From an uncultured Bacteroidales bacterium (lineage in GTDB: Bacteria; Bacteroidota; Bacteroidia; Bacteroidales; Muribaculaceae), in assembly GCA_949289215.1 (NCBI GenBank), contig CASENC010000007.1:82225-146224 (forward strand): DNA of 64,000 nt, in the 5' to 3' direction. Every line of letters starts with the position of its first letter. Position 1 is the stretch's first letter. Shown here one piece after another: positions 16,723 to 26,686 of this stretch. Under the pieces are notes generated by a model that saw only the letters and a program-made list of their open reading frames with translations, did no database searches and was not told where the DNA came from. The position numbers and the translations under genes were made by a program.

Positions 16723-16730
16723 CAAAAATA
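16723..16730 (-). promoter_or_regulatory. Predicted -7 element of the amidase-mlaD operon
   Basis: TATTTTTG on the minus strand lies 25 bases before the amidase start codon. No clear -33 element is seen. Confidence 0.4.
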
Positions 16731-16824
16731 ACAAAATCATGGCAAAAGACCTGCCGACCACAACAGAAAATTCCGGCTAATTCTTTTTTTTGCTAAAGAA
16801 AAGGAAAAATGTAACTAATATGGA

Positions 16825-16853
16825 TTGACATATACCATTTTTTACTAAATTTG
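16825..16853 (+). promoter_or_regulatory. Predicted promoter of aroE-comEC
   Basis: TAAATTTG (16846-16853) is preceded at 18 bases by TTG (16825-16827). It lies about 50 bases before the aroE ATG. Confidence 0.5.
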
Positions 16854-16904
16854 TGTGCATGATGTTTTCGTAAGTTTAACAACAAAATCCCACAAAGCAA
16901 CATT

Positions 16905-17687
16905 ATGGACATTTTCACCAAAAATCACAAGATATATGGCTTAATAGGCTATCCGCTCGGGCACTCGTTCTCAAAAAGCTATTTCAACCAAAAATTCCAA
17001 TCAGAAGGAATTGATGCCGAATATGTGAATTTTGAAATCGCTGATATTAAGTTGCTGATGGAAATAATCAGCGAAACGCCCAACTTGAGTGGGCTTAATG
17101 TAACTATTCCTTACAAAGAACAAGTAATTCCGTTGCTCGATGAGATTGACGAAGACGCACAAAAAATCGGGGCCGTGAATGTAATAAAAATAATACGTGG
17201 ACGGCAAGGGTTGAAACTGAAAGGTTATAATTCCGACGTAATAGGTTTTTGCGACTCGATAAGGGAATTCATCTCACCTGCTCGCAACAAAGCACTTATA
17301 CTTGGTACCGGCGGTGCTGCCAAGGCTGTCTGCTATGGATTACAAAAAATGGGAATAGCCACACAACTTGTTTCAAGGCATAAAAATGCCAAAACACTGA
17401 CATACGAAGAGCTCACCAAGGCCGACATCACCAACCACAAAATCATAGTGAACACAACCCCGTTGGGAATGTACCCACATACCGAAAATTGCCCCGACAT
17501 CCCATACCGTTTCCTCACTAAAGATCATGTGTGCTACGACCTGTTATACAACCCCGATGAAACACTGTTCATGAAAAATGCCAAGCAACAAGGTGCCACT
17601 GTAAAAAATGGGCTCGAAATGCTGCTGCTCCAAGCTTTCGTGTCATATGAAATTTGGAACAACGACAATTGGCATTCAAATCTGTAA
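16905..17687 (+). CDS. aroE: Shikimate dehydrogenase
   Basis: This 260-residue enzyme reduces 3-dehydroshikimate to shikimate with NADPH in the chorismate pathway. The substrate-binding motif GYPLGHSFSK is near the N-terminus. The catalytic Lys is in NVTIPYKEQV, the paired Asp in GYNSDVIGF, and the nucleotide-binding motif is GTGGAAKA. Length is slightly short but normal for Bacteroidetes. comEC follows after 18 bases and probably shares the transcript. Confidence 0.96.
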   Translation: MDIFTKNHKIYGLIGYPLGHSFSKSYFNQKFQSEGIDAEYVNFEIADIKLLMEIISETPNLSGLNVTIPYKEQVIPLLDEIDEDAQKIGAVNVIKIIRGRQGLKLKGYNSDVIGFCDSIREFISPARNKALILGTGGAAKAVCYGLQKMGIATQLVSRHKNAKTLTYEELTKADITNHKIIVNTTPLGMYPHTENCPDIPYRFLTKDHVCYDLLYNPDETLFMKNAKQQGATVKNGLEMLLLQAFVSYEIWNNDNWHSNL

Positions 17688-17705
17688 CCGGCATCGACAT
17701 TTACC

Positions 17706-19769
17706 ATGCTCGCCAAGGCTCCTTTATTAAGGATTGTAATTCCATTTATTGCCGGAATTATATTGGCAGGCATCCTGGAAATCAACCTCGTCCCGGCTAT
17801 CATCTTGTTGGCAACCATTACCTGCGCAATATACACAACACGTGTACTATCGCGCCGCAATCCCCTTTGGGCACTGAAGTCCATACCAATTTCAGGCGGA
17901 ATGGTCATGCTGCTGTGGATATGCATGGGATGGTTTATTGGTTCCATTGCCAAGCCTGAACGGCTTAATTTGCAATCAATCAATGGAGAAACAATAATAG
18001 TTCGCATCGACGCCGTCTCGGCTAAAAATTTTTCCACTGCCATTGAAGCCACCATATTATCATGCCCTGAGAAACGCCGCACCTTGCCCCACAAGGTGCC
18101 TGTCGCCATTACAATACGTGCCAACGACTACCTGCTGCGCGAAGGAGACTTGATTTCATTCAAGGCCGATTTACGCCAAATCCATTCACTCGGCAACCCC
18201 GACGAATTCGATTATGCCGGATATATGTACAACAAGGGCTTTATATATTCCCAATTGCTTGAAGCGGGCAGTTATGACAAAATAGGAACCGACAACAATA
18301 TTTTCACTTATTCACGTCGCATCCAACGCCACATATCCAATTGCATTATCAATTCAAAAATGCGCCCCGAAACACAACGTTTCCTGTGCACTATACTGCT
18401 TGGCAATTCAGCTTATATGGAACCCGAGACACGCTCACGATTCTCACAGGCAGGCATTTCTCACATATTGGCTCTCAGCGGCTTGCATATAAGCATTATC
18501 GCAGGTATTATTTTCATTCTGCTTAAACCGTTATGCTACATTGGTTTGCGGAAATTGAGAATTATCATCACCATTCCCATTATCATCGCCTACCTGTTCG
18601 TCACCGGAATGATGCCATCGGCAACACGGTCGGTGATAATGATGCTGTTTGTGCTTATGGCAAATCTTATGCACAGGCGCAACAGCAGCCTCAATGCTCT
18701 GCTGGCCGCTGCACTTTTCATACTCGCAGCCACACCGAATTCTATTTATGACGTTGGATTTCAACTGAGTTTTGCAGCAGTTCTTTCCATTTTGCTTTTT
18801 TATGACAAGTTTGTCACCGTCTCCCCTCGCAAGAAAACATTATATTACTGGGTTTCATCACTCACACTCACTACGGTTGCAACACTTGGGACTACAATAA
18901 TTTCGGCTTACTATTTCCACACCATACCTGTGCTTTCCATTATATCCAACATGATAATACTGCCCGCATTACCTTTCTACCTGTGTTTTGCATTATTCCA
19001 CACGGCATTGTTATGTATGAACATCGAGATACCGGAATTCTCAACTATTCTCGATTTTGCAACCTCGGCAATCGACTGGATTGCCTCAAGCATAAGCCGA
19101 CTGCCATTTGCTGCCATGACAAACGTACACATATCAGCCACCGTGTTATTGCTATTCATTATATTATATATAGCACTGGCATTGTGGATATACAATAAAA
19201 AATTCCGCTACGCAATAGCATCACTCGCCATCACACTTGCCATTGCCGTAACCTGCATAATTGAGTACTGTATGACACCGCAATCCGGGATTGTCATACA
19301 GAACAATTTTACTTCTACGCCAATCATCTGCTTCGACAATGGCATGTGCAATGTGTGGTGCGCCGACACCGACATCGACTTAAATCAATTTTGCCGCAAC
19401 AATGCTGGTTTCATTTCACGATATAATCTCACTGAGATAACCTCAATCGACACTTCATACACCGGCAATACCCAGTTCATCGACCCACCATTTGCATTCC
19501 TTGGCGGATACCGCATTGCCGCAATCTCAGAAACAGCTTGGAGGCACCTGCGCGCCATTCCTCCCATCGAAATTGACTATATGGTGATAACATCATCATA
19601 TTACGGACGCATTACCGACCTGCTTGACACATTTTCGCCTCGGAAAATCGTGCTGTCGGGAGCCATATATGAAGACAAGATGCTCGAATTAAAAAAAGAG
19701 ACGGATACGCTGGGCATACCCGTCAAATTTCTTCGCACCGATGGTGCTGTTTTCGTTACCGAACATTAG
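17706..19769 (+). CDS. comEC: ComEC/Rec2-family DNA uptake channel protein
   Basis: This 687-residue polytopic inner-membrane protein has an N-terminal membrane pair and a DUF4131/OB-like periplasmic domain (about 60-190). The central Competence domain contains the characteristic LSGLHISI segment and many helices (about 220-510). The family forms the channel that carries single-stranded DNA into the cytoplasm during transformation. The C-terminal part (about 530-687) occupies the place of the beta-lactamase-like nuclease domain but lacks an HxHxDH metal motif. Its 3' end overlaps mlaF on the other strand by 14 bases. Transformation is not known for most gut Bacteroidales, so its role in this organism is uncertain. 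Confidence 0.88.
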   Translation: MLAKAPLLRIVIPFIAGIILAGILEINLVPAIILLATITCAIYTTRVLSRRNPLWALKSIPISGGMVMLLWICMGWFIGSIAKPERLNLQSINGETIIVRIDAVSAKNFSTAIEATILSCPEKRRTLPHKVPVAITIRANDYLLREGDLISFKADLRQIHSLGNPDEFDYAGYMYNKGFIYSQLLEAGSYDKIGTDNNIFTYSRRIQRHISNCIINSKMRPETQRFLCTILLGNSAYMEPETRSRFSQAGISHILALSGLHISIIAGIIFILLKPLCYIGLRKLRIIITIPIIIAYLFVTGMMPSATRSVIMMLFVLMANLMHRRNSSLNALLAAALFILAATPNSIYDVGFQLSFAAVLSILLFYDKFVTVSPRKKTLYYWVSSLTLTTVATLGTTIISAYYFHTIPVLSIISNMIILPALPFYLCFALFHTALLCMNIEIPEFSTILDFATSAIDWIASSISRLPFAAMTNVHISATVLLLFIILYIALALWIYNKKFRYAIASLAITLAIAVTCIIEYCMTPQSGIVIQNNFTSTPIICFDNGMCNVWCADTDIDLNQFCRNNAGFISRYNLTEITSIDTSYTGNTQFIDPPFAFLGGYRIAAISETAWRHLRAIPPIEIDYMVITSSYYGRITDLLDTFSPRKIVLSGAIYEDKMLELKKETDTLGIPVKFLRTDGAVFVTEH

Positions 19770-20535
19770 CGGCCGACTTCATTTCGTGAACCTTCTTAAC
19801 TTCCATGAAAAGCCGCGTGGCAAACACAAAGTTGTCTAATGCCTCGTTTCCGCTGCTGTAAATCTCATCTTTAGTGCCTACCCAGCCACAACGCCCCTTG
19901 TTGACAAACAGAATGTTTTCTCCAATACCGAGCACCGAGTTCATGTCATGCGTGTTGATAATAGTGGTTATGCCATATTCGTGGGTTATGTCGCTAAGCA
20001 ATTCATCGATAAGTATCGAAGTTTTCGGGTCAAGCCCCGAGTTCGGCTCATCACAAAACAGGTATTTCGGATTCAGTGCTATGGCTCGTGCAATGGCCAC
20101 ACGCTTCTGCATACCGCCACTCAATTCCGACGGATACTTGTGGTTGGCGTCTTTCAAGTTTACGCGCTCTATGCAAAATTCAGCCCTTTCTTTCATTTCG
20201 GCTGCGGTCATCGTCGAGAACATAGTCAACGGGAACATCACATTCCCGAGTACGGTCTCCGAGTCAAACAGAGCCGAACCCTGAAACAGCATCCCAATCT
20301 CTTTTCGCAATTCCTTTTTTTGCTTCAAATCCATTCTCAGCAGGTCACGACCATCATACAGTATCTCGCCCGACTCGGGGGTCACAAGCCCCACCATGCT
20401 TTTCATAAGCACGGTTTTACCCGAACCGCTCAAGCCTATTATCAAATTGGTCTTCCCGTCATAGAACGACGCACTTATCCCACTCAGCACCTGCTTGTCT
20501 TCAAACGACTTGTTTATATTCTTTACTTCAATCAT
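19756..20535 (-). CDS. mlaF: ABC transporter ATP-binding protein, MlaF type
   Basis: This 259-residue cytoplasmic ATPase powers MCE-type phospholipid transport. It has Walker A GLSGSGKT near residue 34, signature LSGGMQKR, Walker B YLFCDEPNSGLDP and the H-loop His in INTHD. The SGGMQKRVAIARA wording is characteristic of MlaF/Ttg2A-like proteins. The gene sits two bases after the mlaE stop codon, in one transcript with it. The 3' end overlaps comEC. Confidence 0.92.
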   Translation of the reverse strand: MIEVKNINKSFEDKQVLSGISASFYDGKTNLIIGLSGSGKTVLMKSMVGLVTPESGEILYDGRDLLRMDLKQKKELRKEIGMLFQGSALFDSETVLGNVMFPLTMFSTMTAAEMKERAEFCIERVNLKDANHKYPSELSGGMQKRVAIARAIALNPKYLFCDEPNSGLDPKTSILIDELLSDITHEYGITTIINTHDMNSVLGIGENILFVNKGRCGWVGTKDEIYSSGNEALDNFVFATRLFMEVKKVHEMKSAANVR

Positions 20536-20537
20536 GA

Positions 20538-21287
20538 TTATTGCAACATAATTTGAGTAAGCACCACATCAAGCAAAAGTATAAAGATACTGCTTGTTAC
20601 CACTGCATTTGTGCTTGCCTTGCCCACTTCAAGAGCACCACCTTTCACGTAATATCCGAAAAACGATGCCACACTGCTTATGACAAATGCAAAAAACAGC
20701 GATTTAATCAGCGCATACCACACATACCATTCATTAAACGACGTCTGGATACCATATATATAAGTCGATAACGGCACCACATCCGAGACTATGCACACAA
20801 GGTAACCACCGCCAAGGCTTGTAGCCATACTGAAAATCACCAATACACAAATAAACGTCATCATCGCGGCAATCTTCGGCAACACAAGGAAATTGGCTGA
20901 GTTCACGCCCATTATCTCAAGCGCATCGATTTGCTCTGTCACCCTCATTGTTCCTATCTCCGATGCTATGTTTGACCCTACTTTACCTGCAAGAATCAAG
21001 CAAAGTATCGACGAGGTGAATTCAAGCAAAATTATTTCGCGTGTTGCATATCCCACCGTATAACGCGGCATAAGCGGCGATGTTGCATTAAGTTTCATCT
21101 GTATGGTACACACCACGCCGATGAATATCGAAATTATTATTACCAACGGTATCGAGTCGATACCAAGCTTATTGATTTCTGCTATATATCGTTTGAAAAA
21201 TACTTTCCACTTGTCGGGAGTGGAAAACACCCTCCATATAAACAGGCAATATGCCCCAAAAGTGTGTAATGCTGTCCGTAAAAACAT
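20538..21287 (-). CDS. mlaE: MlaE-type ABC permease
   Basis: This 249-residue inner-membrane permease of the MlaE (YrbE) family has about five hydrophobic segments. The conserved central region reads TREIILLEFTSSILCLI and then GTMRVTEQIDALEIMGVN, which is diagnostic. With MlaF and an MlaD-like protein it forms the phospholipid transport complex. It is the first gene of the mlaE-mlaF pair. Confidence 0.93.
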   Translation of the reverse strand: MFLRTALHTFGAYCLFIWRVFSTPDKWKVFFKRYIAEINKLGIDSIPLVIIISIFIGVVCTIQMKLNATSPLMPRYTVGYATREIILLEFTSSILCLILAGKVGSNIASEIGTMRVTEQIDALEIMGVNSANFLVLPKIAAMMTFICVLVIFSMATSLGGGYLVCIVSDVVPLSTYIYGIQTSFNEWYVWYALIKSLFFAFVISSVASFFGYYVKGGALEVGKASTNAVVTSSIFILLLDVVLTQIMLQ

Positions 21288-21307
21288 AAATCTGTCTTAT
21301 TTTCGGT

Positions 21308-21315
21308 GCAAAATT
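21308..21315 (-). promoter_or_regulatory. Predicted -7 element of mlaE-mlaF
   Basis: TAATTTTG on the minus strand stands 20 bases before the mlaE start. The leader would be about 15 bases. Confidence 0.45.
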
Positions 21316-21465
21316 AATAATTTTAGTCTTATCGGTCGCAGCATAACCCGCTTTTTGCCGCACTATGTGCCTTTTGGAACAAAATAACGGAAGTAATTCA
21401 CTTAAAAAGACATTATATACCAAACTTAACACCTGTTTTTTTATTCTATCAATAGTTTAAATTCC

Positions 21466-21473
21466 TATCTTTG
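21466..21473 (+). promoter_or_regulatory. Predicted -7 element of the M16 peptidase gene
   Basis: TATCTTTG matches the -7 consensus and lies about 48 bases before the ATG at 21522. It is divergent from the mlaE promoter. Confidence 0.45.
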
Positions 21474-21521
21474 TGGTCATAGACAATAAATATACAATAC
21501 AATATTATTAACTGTTTCAAT

Positions 21522-24443
21522 ATGAATAATTTTATTAAGCACTTTGGGACTGCTATGGCCATCGGTGCCATCGCATTCCTGCAAAGTTGTTCGGGGCACA
21601 GTTATGAAACTGTTCCCGGCGACCCGTTAAACACACGTATTTATACACTCGACAACGGTCTGAAAGTGTACATGACCGTCAATAAAGACGAGCCGCGCGT
21701 ACAGACGTATATTGCCGTGCGTGTGGGAGGAAAGAACGACCCGGCCGAAACCACCGGACTTGCTCACTACTTCGAGCATCTCATGTTCAAGGGTACCACA
21801 CACTTCGGCACACAGAATTATGAAGCCGAGAAACCGTTGCTCGACCAAATCGAGAAACAATTTGAAATATATCGTACAACCACCGACAGCCTGCAACGCC
21901 GGACGATATACGCCACTATCGACAGCCTGTCGCAAGAAGCATCGAAATATGCCATTCCAAACGAATACGACAAGCTTATGTCGGCTATCGGCGCCACAGG
22001 TACCAATGCCTACACAAGTTACGACGTGACTTGCTACACCGAGAACATTCCAAGCAACGAGATTGACAACTGGGCAAAAATCCAGGCCGACAGGTTCAAG
22101 AATTGCGTAATCCGCGGTTTCCACACCGAGCTCGAAACGGTATATGAAGAATATAATATGTCGCTCACCAACGATATGCGCAAAGTAATCGAAGGCACAT
22201 TCAATTCATTGTTCCCCCACCACCCTTATGGCACACAAACCATACTCGGCACACAAGAACACTTGAAAAATCCGTCGATTACCAATATCAAGAATTACTA
22301 CAAGCAATGGTATGTGCCCAATAACATGGCAATATGCCTTTCGGGCGACATCGACCCCGAACAGGCTATCGCCACAATCGATAAATACTTCGGCGACATG
22401 AAGCCTAATCCCAATTTGCCAAAGTTGAAAGTAAAACCCGAAGAACCCATCAACCAACCCATAAAACGAGATGTAACCGGTCTTGAAGCCGAGATGGTGA
22501 CTCTCGGCTGGCGCATACCGGCTGCGGCATCGACCGATGCCGACTTGGCTCAAGTGGTGTCATTAACCCTTTACAACGGACAAGCCGGCCTCATCGACCT
22601 CGACATAACACAGCAACAAAAAGCCCTTGGCGCATACTGCTTCCCATACCAGCTTGCCGATTGCGGTGCTTTCTTCATGGCCGGACAACCCAAAGCCGGA
22701 CAATCACTCGACGAAGTGAAAGACTTGTTGCTTGCCGAAGTTGACAAATTGCGCCGTGGCGATTTCGATGAAAAATTGCTCCAAGCCAACATCAACAATT
22801 TCAAGTTAGGGCAAATGCAGGCAATGGACAGCAACGAAGGCCGTGCCGACTGGTATGTAAACTCTTTCGTCAATGGCACTTCATGGAGCGATGAAGTTAC
22901 GCAGCTCGACCGTCTTTCAAAGTTGACGAAAGAAGACGTTATGGCTTTCGCCGACAAATATCTGTCCGACTCAAGCTATGTGGTCGTTTACAAGCACCAA
23001 GGCATCGACCCCAATCAGCACAAAATCGACAAGCCGGTCATCACCCCCATCGCAATGAACCGCGACACAGCCAGCACATTCCTGCGTGAAATGCAGGCTG
23101 CAGCCCAAGCTGTGAAACCCATCGAGCCGGCTTTCCTTGACTACTCGAAAGATCTGTCGGTGAGCGAACCCAAGCCGGGCTTGCAAGCTATCTACAAGCA
23201 AAACACATCAAACGACGTGTTCCAACTGATGTATATCTACGACCTCGGTTCGGTCAACGACAAGTTGTTAGGACCTGCAGGAGAATATCTCAACTTCCTT
23301 GGCACAAGCGACATGACTGCCGAAGAAGTGCGCAGCGAATTTTACCGCCTTGCCTGTGGGTTCAGCGTAAGCTCCGGTGCCGAACGCTCCTACATCACAC
23401 TGTCGGGCTTGAACGAAAATATGCCGCAAGCCGTGACTTTATTAGAAAAATTACTCAACGATGCACAAGTTGACAAGGATGCCTATAACCGATTGGTTGA
23501 AAACACCTTGAAACAACGCACCGACGACAAATCAAGCCAATGGGCAAACTTCAACTGCCTGACTGCGTACATGGTGTGGGGTGCTAAAAATCCCACCAAC
23601 AACGTGCCGACTGAAAAAGAATTGCGTTCTCTCGACCCGCAAAAGCTAATCGACTGCCTGCGTAATCTTTCAACCTACAAGCACCGTGTGGCATATTACG
23701 GACCGAGTTCGCAAGAAGATTTCCTTGCTCTGCTTGACAAGGAACACAAGACTGCCGAAACACTGAAAGACCTGCCCGAAAGTGTATCACGAGAAATGAC
23801 ACAAACACCCGAAACCACGGTTTACATTGCTCCATACAATGCAAAGCAGATTTATATGTTGCAATACTCAAACGACGGACGTAAGTTCGACCCGACTGTG
23901 GAAAACGGACGTCGCCTTTACAACGAATACTTCGGCGGTGGCATGAATGCAATAGTATTCCAGGAAATGCGCGAAAGTCGCAGCCTCGCTTACACGGCAA
24001 CGGCCGGCCTGCGTGCACCGGGCAAGAAAGATTTCGATTATTGCTACCAAACGTTTATTGCCACCCAAAACGACAAGATGGCCGATGCAACCACAGCATT
24101 CAACGAAATTATCAATGATATGCCGATATCGCAACAGGCATTTGACCTTGCTCGCAACGGATACATAGCCCGCCTGCGCACCGACCGCATAATCAAGTCC
24201 GACGTGATTTGGTCATACATCAATGCACAAGATCTCGGCTTAACCACCGACTACCGCATTTCGCTCTACGACTTCCTGCAAAACGCTACCATGCAAGATG
24301 TCATCGACTTCCAGCAAAAGTGGGTAAAAGGACGCACCTACCACTATGGCATACTCGGCGACAAGCGGCAACTCGACATGAAAGCCTTGAAGAAAATAGG
24401 CCCGGTTGTAGAATTGACACCCGAGCAAATCTTCGGTTACTAA
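21522..24443 (+). CDS. M16 family zinc metallopeptidase lipoprotein
   Basis: This 973-residue protein has tandem M16 (insulinase/pitrilysin-like) units. The signal peptide ends in a lipobox LQSC (Cys23), so it is a lipoprotein, probably in the periplasm. The inverted zinc motif HYFEH is at 82-86, and the third ligand Glu is in ELETVYEEYNMS. The second half lacks the HxxEH motif, as is normal for the non-catalytic unit. These enzymes degrade small peptides in a closed chamber; the substrate here is unknown. It is followed by a strong terminator and is probably monocistronic. Confidence 0.93.
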   Translation: MNNFIKHFGTAMAIGAIAFLQSCSGHSYETVPGDPLNTRIYTLDNGLKVYMTVNKDEPRVQTYIAVRVGGKNDPAETTGLAHYFEHLMFKGTTHFGTQNYEAEKPLLDQIEKQFEIYRTTTDSLQRRTIYATIDSLSQEASKYAIPNEYDKLMSAIGATGTNAYTSYDVTCYTENIPSNEIDNWAKIQADRFKNCVIRGFHTELETVYEEYNMSLTNDMRKVIEGTFNSLFPHHPYGTQTILGTQEHLKNPSITNIKNYYKQWYVPNNMAICLSGDIDPEQAIATIDKYFGDMKPNPNLPKLKVKPEEPINQPIKRDVTGLEAEMVTLGWRIPAAASTDADLAQVVSLTLYNGQAGLIDLDITQQQKALGAYCFPYQLADCGAFFMAGQPKAGQSLDEVKDLLLAEVDKLRRGDFDEKLLQANINNFKLGQMQAMDSNEGRADWYVNSFVNGTSWSDEVTQLDRLSKLTKEDVMAFADKYLSDSSYVVVYKHQGIDPNQHKIDKPVITPIAMNRDTASTFLREMQAAAQAVKPIEPAFLDYSKDLSVSEPKPGLQAIYKQNTSNDVFQLMYIYDLGSVNDKLLGPAGEYLNFLGTSDMTAEEVRSEFYRLACGFSVSSGAERSYITLSGLNENMPQAVTLLEKLLNDAQVDKDAYNRLVENTLKQRTDDKSSQWANFNCLTAYMVWGAKNPTNNVPTEKELRSLDPQKLIDCLRNLSTYKHRVAYYGPSSQEDFLALLDKEHKTAETLKDLPESVSREMTQTPETTVYIAPYNAKQIYMLQYSNDGRKFDPTVENGRRLYNEYFGGGMNAIVFQEMRESRSLAYTATAGLRAPGKKDFDYCYQTFIATQNDKMADATTAFNEIINDMPISQQAFDLARNGYIARLRTDRIIKSDVIWSYINAQDLGLTTDYRISLYDFLQNATMQDVIDFQQKWVKGRTYHYGILGDKRQLDMKALKKIGPVVELTPEQIFGY

Positions 24444-24487
24444 TTCAATCGCCACCGGAATTTAAAAACATTTACCGGCAATCGGAA

Positions 24488-24518
24488 ATGGGTGCACAAA
24501 AATTGTGCACCCATTTTT
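24488..24518 (+). terminator. Strong rho-independent terminator after the M16 peptidase
   Basis: A perfect 12-bp stem (24488-24499 with 24503-24514) and a three-base loop are followed by TTTTT. It lies 45 bases after the stop codon. Confidence 0.88.
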
Positions 24519-24587
24519 CATAATATGCCTAATTCCCATGGCACACTTATTATTGAACTGCCACAAATGCGGCAATAATATCTCTAC

Positions 24588-24621
24588 TTTGCAGCTTGTT
24601 GCCTTTTTATTTGTATTTTTG
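24588..24621 (+). promoter_or_regulatory. Predicted promoter of the porin operon
   Basis: TATTTTTG (24614-24621) follows TTTG (24588-24591) at 22 bases, slightly wider than the usual 19-21. It lies 68 bases before the ATG at 24689. Confidence 0.5.
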
Positions 24622-24688
24622 CAAACGAAAATACCAGACCGGTCTTGTATTTTCACGATAGCACTTTGCTCATTTCATAACAGACTAA

Positions 24689-26665
24689 ATGAAAATAAAA
24701 CATATAATATATTTAGCGGCCGCGATTGTGGCATTTATATTGCCATGCGCCGTTTCGGCTAAAGACATAGTGGTAGAACCGTCATACGCCTGGACTATAT
24801 CCGAACCGCTCGGGCTACGATATACATCTACAATCGATACACTGCAATACAATTATTACCAGCAGGCAATCCCTTCAATGGTAAGCAAGGCCTATGCAAC
24901 CACCGGCAACCTTGGTGCCGAAGGCCAAAACCAAATTTTCTTTGAACGTCCCGAAATTTCCAATTTCTTCTTTGAAGATGCTTTATATGCCTGGCTGCCA
25001 TCAATAAAAACTCAAAAATATTACAATACCAGAATACCGATGACAATCTTGTCGTATAACACAGGCGGTACAAGCGAAAACACACAAGACCGCCTCTCGG
25101 CTGTGTTCTCGGGTAATGTAAACAAGGCTATCGAAGCCGGAGCTGCCATGGATTACATATATTCAAAAGGTACTTACGAAGGGCAAGCAACGTCTGACTT
25201 CACGTGGCGTCTTTTCGGTTCATACACAGGCGATAGATATGAATTACAGGCCTTTTTCAACAGCTATAATTTCTTAAACAAGGAAAACGGCGGTATAACC
25301 GATGACCGATACATCACCGACCCTGCTGCAGTACAGGGCGGTACAACGACTGTCAATAACAAAACTATCCCGACCAATTTGACAAACGCTCATTCCCGCA
25401 TATACGGAACGGAATTATATCTGAACCACCGTTACAAAGTGGGGTATTACGAAAACCACCGCGACTCGGTGACCGATACCATCATCAGTCGCACATATAT
25501 CCCCGTCACAAGTTTCATTTGGACAATGAATTACAAGAGCAACAGACACTTATTTCTGAACGAAGGCTCTTCCGATACCACCTATTTCCAAAACACTTAT
25601 TTTTCGCTTGACGGTACCAACGATGAAACAAGTTACTGGAAACTCACCAATACTTTCGGCATTTCGCTACTTGAAGGATTTAACAAATATGCCAAATTCG
25701 GACTTGCCGCATACATCACACACGAATTTCGCAAATACACTCAATATTCCGACACAGTGGATGCCGGTCCCACCGACAATGGATTGCCGACACCGTTGCC
25801 ACAACAGTATTCAATTCCCATGAAACACACCGAAAACGTGATTTGGGTAGGCGGACAGTTAACCAAGCAACACGGCTCGTTGCTCACATATAATGCCACG
25901 GCACAATTCGGACTGGTGGGCTCGGTAGCCGGTGATATCGATGTGGCGGGCGACATATCCACCAAATTCAGGTTGAAATCCGATAGTGTAAAAATCACCG
26001 GTTATGGATATTTCAAAAACAAGTCGGTTCCATATTTTATCAATAATTATGTTTCAAACCACTTCATTTGGCAGAACGACTTTGGCAAAGAGCGGCGTGT
26101 GAGATTAGGCGGAATGCTCGATTTCCCTCTTACCCGCACAAGTGCCAATGTGGGTGTGGAAAACATTCAAAATTTCATATATTTCGACAATTCTGGTATG
26201 CCGGCACAAGACGGCGGAAACATACAAGTATTCAGTGCGACTGTCAACCAGAATTTCAAATTCGGAATTTTCAACTGGAACAACTCTCTCACCTATCAAA
26301 CATCGTCAAACGAAAACGTATTGCCGCTGCCCAAATTCTCGGTGTATTCCAATATGTTCCTGCAATTCACCATTGCCCGTGTGCTGCACGTGCAACTCGG
26401 CGTGGATTGCAATTACTACACCCGATATTATGCCCCGGCCTATAATCCCGCAATCATGTCATTCCACACACAGCACGAAGTGATGTGCGGCAATTTCGCC
26501 TTCATGAATGCATATGCCAACATGAAACTGAAAAAAACGCGCTTCTTTGTGATGATGAGCCACGTAAACGAAAGTTTCATGGGTGGCGAATACTTCGCCA
26601 TTCCTCACTACCCTCTTAACGGCATGAAATTCCAAATGGGGCTGTCGGTTGACTTTGCCAACTAA
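24689..26665 (+). CDS. Putative outer-membrane porin (Porin_10-like)
   Basis: This 658-residue protein has a signal peptide ending around VSA (residue 24). The rest consists of alternating aromatic-rich strands with many Tyr, Phe and Asn residues, as expected for a large beta-barrel. The overall pattern resembles the Bacteroidetes putative porin family Porin_10, although no catalytic motif exists to confirm it. The strand FSVYSNMFLQFTIARVLHVQ and the terminal region ending in LSVDFAN fit outer-membrane beta strands. The next gene starts 21 bases downstream and is probably cotranscribed. The transported substrate is unknown. Confidence 0.75.
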   Translation: MKIKHIIYLAAAIVAFILPCAVSAKDIVVEPSYAWTISEPLGLRYTSTIDTLQYNYYQQAIPSMVSKAYATTGNLGAEGQNQIFFERPEISNFFFEDALYAWLPSIKTQKYYNTRIPMTILSYNTGGTSENTQDRLSAVFSGNVNKAIEAGAAMDYIYSKGTYEGQATSDFTWRLFGSYTGDRYELQAFFNSYNFLNKENGGITDDRYITDPAAVQGGTTTVNNKTIPTNLTNAHSRIYGTELYLNHRYKVGYYENHRDSVTDTIISRTYIPVTSFIWTMNYKSNRHLFLNEGSSDTTYFQNTYFSLDGTNDETSYWKLTNTFGISLLEGFNKYAKFGLAAYITHEFRKYTQYSDTVDAGPTDNGLPTPLPQQYSIPMKHTENVIWVGGQLTKQHGSLLTYNATAQFGLVGSVAGDIDVAGDISTKFRLKSDSVKITGYGYFKNKSVPYFINNYVSNHFIWQNDFGKERRVRLGGMLDFPLTRTSANVGVENIQNFIYFDNSGMPAQDGGNIQVFSATVNQNFKFGIFNWNNSLTYQTSSNENVLPLPKFSVYSNMFLQFTIARVLHVQLGVDCNYYTRYYAPAYNPAIMSFHTQHEVMCGNFAFMNAYANMKLKKTRFFVMMSHVNESFMGGEYFAIPHYPLNGMKFQMGLSVDFAN

Positions 26666-26686
26666 AAAATTCAAATCTCTCCGCTC

